From contig CAKSEL010000016.1 of the NCBI GenBank assembly GCA_934446675.1, positions 1-44,043 of the forward strand: a stretch of 44,043 nt of DNA. Direction: 5' to 3'. Origin of the DNA: an uncultured Eubacteriales bacterium (GTDB lineage: Bacteria; Bacillota; Clostridia; Oscillospirales; CAG-382). The notes beneath the pieces are model-generated. The model had not been told where the DNA came from, ran no database searches, and worked only from the letters and a program-made list of their open reading frames with translations. Below, piece after piece: positions 41,492 to 44,043 of the stretch; the stretch's first letter is position 1, and every line of letters begins with the position of its first letter. A program made the position numbers and the translations under genes.

Positions 41492-41520
41492 TTGCAAAAA
41501 TCATTTACTTTGTGTAAAAT
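41492..41520 (+). promoter_or_regulatory. Sigma-A promoter of the alpha-galactosidase gene
   Basis: -35 TTGCAA (41492-41497), a 17-base spacer and -10 TAAAAT (41515-41520), 36 bases before the ATG. AAGGAG lies at about 41544. Confidence 0.65.
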
Positions 41521-41556
41521 GCACTTATAAACCATAATCAATAAGGAGATGAACGC

Positions 41557-43743
41557 ATGTCAATTACTTATAACGGCGGAGTGTTTCATTTGCAGACAAA
41601 AAACACTTCATATATAATGACGCTCAGAATGAACACTTTGCTTCACGCATATTACGGAAAGAGAACCGATGATTTAAGCGGAATTGACGGAACCGTTTAC
41701 AATGTCGGAGACGGATTTTATGCAGTAGACACGGGAGATAATTATGAATCATACTTTTCAACCGCGGGACAGCTGCTCGAGTATTCCGTATACGGAGTAA
41801 CCGATAAAAGCGACTGCGCGTTTTTTGCGCAGTTCGAGGACGGAACAAGCTTTTTCAGACCGCTCTACAAGAGCCACAGGATATATGCCGGAAAACCCGG
41901 TCTTCCCGGACTTCCCGCAACTTATACCGAAAACGACAGCGAAGCCGATACGCTTGAAATAACGCTGCGTGACGACGATAAAGATTTAGAGCTTGTTCTC
42001 AGATACAGCGTGTTTGAAGATACCGATATAATCACGAGAAACGTTGATGTTGTAAATAAATCTCAAGGCACCGTTTCGCTTAACAGCGCAATGTCCGCGA
42101 GCATTGACTTTACCGATAAGGATTTTGATTTCGTACACCTTTACGGAGCATGGGCAAGAGAGAGAAATATTCAGAAACAGCCGCTCATGAATGCCTCGTA
42201 TCACGTTGACAGCAAGCGCGGCTCAAGCAGCCATTTCCACAGCCCGTTCGTGGCTCTCGCACGTAAAAACACGACTGAAAATATGGGCGAGGTATACGGT
42301 TTCAGCTTTGTTTACAGCGGCAATTTCTATGCCGGAACAGATGTCAATTTCTATAACAGAACAAGATTTCTCATGGGCATAAACCCGTATGATTTCTGCT
42401 GGAAACTCGAACCCGGAAAGACCTTTGTAACGCCCGAGGTCGTAATGACATACTCGGACGAAGGCTACGGCAAAATGTCGAGAAGCTTCCATAAGCTTTA
42501 CAGAACACGCCTTGTAAGAGGAAAGTACAGAGATTCCGTAAGACCGATACTCTTAAATAACTGGGAGGCAACAAGTTTTAATTTTGACGAAAAAATAATT
42601 CTTGATATAGCACGGGGAGCAAAGGAACTCGGTATAGAAATGCTTGTGCTTGACGACGGCTGGTTCGGAAAGAGAAACGACGATAAATCTTCACTCGGAG
42701 ACTGGTTTGAGAACCGCGAAAAGCTGCCCGAAGGCGTTGACGGTCTTGCAAGGAAGATAAACGATATGGGACTGAAATTCGGACTGTGGTTCGAGCCGGA
42801 AATGATCTCTCCCGACAGCGAGCTTTACCGTGCGCACCCGGATTGGTGCATACATTCCGGAAATAATCCGCGTACACTCGGCAGAAATCAGCTTATACTC
42901 GACCTTTCGAGAAAGGACGTCTGCGATTACATTAAGGGCTTTATGACGGAAATTCTCACGAGAGCAAATATAGAGTATGTAAAGTGGGATATGAACCGCA
43001 ACTTCGGCGAAACGGGTTCCGAGCTTTTGGATAAGGACCATACCGGAGAATTTGCTCACAGATATATGCTCGGACTTTATGATGTTCTCGAATATATTAC
43101 AAATAAGTTCCCCGATGTTCTCTTTGAGGGCTGTTCGGGAGGCGGCGGACGCTTTGACGCAGGTATGCTCTATTACTTCCCACAGTTCTGGACGAGCGAC
43201 GATACCGACGCCTGCGAGAGAATGTTCATTCAGTACGGCACAAGCATGGTAATGCCTGCGTCGAGTATGGGAGCGCACGTTTCGGTATCTCCGAATCACC
43301 AGTGCGGAAGAATAACTTCTCTCGATTCAAGAGCCTTTGTCGCAATGTGCGGCACTTACGGCTACGAAATGGACGTTTCAAAGATGACCGACGAGGAAAA
43401 GCAGAGAAGCCGCGAGCATATAGAGATATTCAAGCGCGTAAGAGACGTTATACATAAAGGAAATATGTACAGGCTGCGTTCACCTTTTGACGGCAATTAC
43501 TGTGCGTTCCAGTATGTCAGCGAGGATAAGAGCCGCTGCGTTCTTGTATTCTCAACCGTGCTTGCTCACCCCAATATGGAAAGATTCCGCGTAAAGTTTG
43601 AAGGACTTGATCCGTGCGGAATATACAGGGAGAGAAATACCGGGCATATCTATTCCGGCGCCGTTATGATGAACGTCGGCATGGCACGGACGGGCGGCAG
43701 CGATTTTTCTTCTCAGATGTATGAGTTTGAAAGAATAAAATAA
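41557..43743 (+). CDS. Alpha-galactosidase, GH36 family
   Basis: A 728-residue cytoplasmic glycoside hydrolase that removes terminal alpha-galactose from raffinose, stachyose or melibiose. The N-terminal beta domain is followed by the TIM barrel: NNWEATSFNFDEK, LVLDDGWFGKRNDDKSSLGD, FGLWFEPEMISPDSELYRAH and PDWCIH. The nucleophile is Asp478 in VKWDMNRN and the acid/base lies in the SDDTDA motif (about 548-549), followed by YGTSMVMPASSMGAHVS and PNHQCGRITSL. It has no signal peptide, so a transporter elsewhere must import the sugar. Length matches bacterial GH36 enzymes. Confidence 0.95.
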   Translation: MSITYNGGVFHLQTKNTSYIMTLRMNTLLHAYYGKRTDDLSGIDGTVYNVGDGFYAVDTGDNYESYFSTAGQLLEYSVYGVTDKSDCAFFAQFEDGTSFFRPLYKSHRIYAGKPGLPGLPATYTENDSEADTLEITLRDDDKDLELVLRYSVFEDTDIITRNVDVVNKSQGTVSLNSAMSASIDFTDKDFDFVHLYGAWARERNIQKQPLMNASYHVDSKRGSSSHFHSPFVALARKNTTENMGEVYGFSFVYSGNFYAGTDVNFYNRTRFLMGINPYDFCWKLEPGKTFVTPEVVMTYSDEGYGKMSRSFHKLYRTRLVRGKYRDSVRPILLNNWEATSFNFDEKIILDIARGAKELGIEMLVLDDGWFGKRNDDKSSLGDWFENREKLPEGVDGLARKINDMGLKFGLWFEPEMISPDSELYRAHPDWCIHSGNNPRTLGRNQLILDLSRKDVCDYIKGFMTEILTRANIEYVKWDMNRNFGETGSELLDKDHTGEFAHRYMLGLYDVLEYITNKFPDVLFEGCSGGGGRFDAGMLYYFPQFWTSDDTDACERMFIQYGTSMVMPASSMGAHVSVSPNHQCGRITSLDSRAFVAMCGTYGYEMDVSKMTDEEKQRSREHIEIFKRVRDVIHKGNMYRLRSPFDGNYCAFQYVSEDKSRCVLVFSTVLAHPNMERFRVKFEGLDPCGIYRERNTGHIYSGAVMMNVGMARTGGSDFSSQMYEFERIK

Positions 43744-43775
43744 AATTAATTTTTTAGGAGATAGTGTGTAAAATT

Positions 43776-44043
43776 ATGAAATTGTCTGTAAATGCATATC
43801 ATTTTTGCAACAGACGCGACGGTACAAAGAGAGATCTCGGCGATGTCCTGAAAATGATAAGAAAAGCGGGATTTGAAAAGGTAGATCTGCTTGTCGGAAT
43901 AAACGAGGCACAGAAAACATCGGAAATCCTGAAAGAAACGGGACTTACGGTAAATCAGTCGCATTGCCCTTTCAACAGATATGAGAAAAAGGACTATGCG
44001 GAATTTGCAAAGGATATAATGAACGCCGTTGAGAGTGCGCATA
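43776..44043 (+). CDS. Sugar phosphate isomerase/epimerase-like TIM-barrel protein (partial)
   Basis: ATG 43776 lies 15 bases after AGGAG and 32 bases after the alpha-galactosidase stop. The 89 visible codons begin MKLSVNAYHFCNRRDGTKRD, then MIRKAGFEKVDLLVGINEAQ and LTVNQSHCPFNRYEKKDYAE. This is the first part of a xylose isomerase-like TIM barrel (IolE/IolI/epimerase group): an N-terminal strand, an alpha-helix for locating the substrate and a His-containing second strand. The rest runs off the right edge. It is probably co-transcribed with the alpha-galactosidase and acts on a sugar or polyol. Confidence 0.7.
   Translation, partial: MKLSVNAYHFCNRRDGTKRDLGDVLKMIRKAGFEKVDLLVGINEAQKTSEILKETGLTVNQSHCPFNRYEKKDYAEFAKDIMNAVESAH

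Overview
The window looks like a low-to-mid GC Bacillota chromosome, most likely a Clostridia (Oscillospirales/Lachnospirales-like) gut-type anaerobe. The reasons are the gene order plsX-rnc-radical SAM-smc-ftsY, the NadD-YqeK fusion, a ZTP riboswitch ahead of a split purine-end pathway, LCP and DprA proteins, and strong AGGAGG-type ribosome binding sites. No species can be named from sequence alone. The window falls into two very different halves.

Accessory half (1 to about 15.2 kb). The left end holds a damaged tyrosine integrase and an excisionase-like gene, then a fragment of a GHKL histidine kinase. From 11.1 kb down to 0.9 kb, transcribed leftwards, lies one functional-looking block. 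It starts with a three-gene signalling unit: a 7TM degenerate kinase-like protein, a PAS histidine kinase and a NarL-type response regulator. After a terminator and a clear promoter comes an operon for an SLH-anchored surface protein, a receiver-like protein with Glu where the phosphorylated Asp should be, two lipoproteins, a broken DUF4428/TPM pair and two small uncharacterised proteins. At 11681-11725 sits the exact 3' half of a tRNA-Arg(CCU), starting at the anticodon loop and followed by a terminator. This is the classic scar of integration into a tRNA gene, so the block to its left is probably an integrated island. To its right is a cluster of TGCTAATG octamers, then a sugar-metabolism patch (SDR, AraC regulator, Gfo/Idh remnant, AroD remnant), then remnants of a conjugative element (ParA, ParB, VirB6-like, VirB2-like). 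At least five genes here keep one or both ends but have lost their middle or been fused to an unrelated gene, so this is a region of active deletion.

Core half (15.3 to 44 kb). A long leftward cluster runs from an SpoU methyltransferase through dprA, topA, plsX, rnc, a radical SAM gene, smc, ftsY, rdgB, yhbY, nadD-yqeK, an LCP gene, rsfS and leuS. rpsU follows with its own perfect consensus promoter and terminator. Short gaps or overlaps suggest co-transcription of most of this cluster, which covers translation, chromosome organisation, membrane targeting, lipid synthesis, NAD synthesis and cell-wall assembly. Divergently, ispD-ispF-SGNH hydrolase-histidine phosphatase-membrane protein run rightwards to a hairpin terminator. 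Facing them, a ZTP riboswitch with a terminator controls purO and a stand-alone AICAR transformylase, which together do the last two steps of IMP synthesis. The right end holds a GH36 alpha-galactosidase and the start of a sugar isomerase/epimerase-like gene.

The most interesting items are the surface-protein/three-protein signalling island with its phosphomimetic-like receiver, the tRNA-half attachment scar, the octamer cluster, the repeated middle-deletion scars, and the riboswitch-controlled split purine operon.
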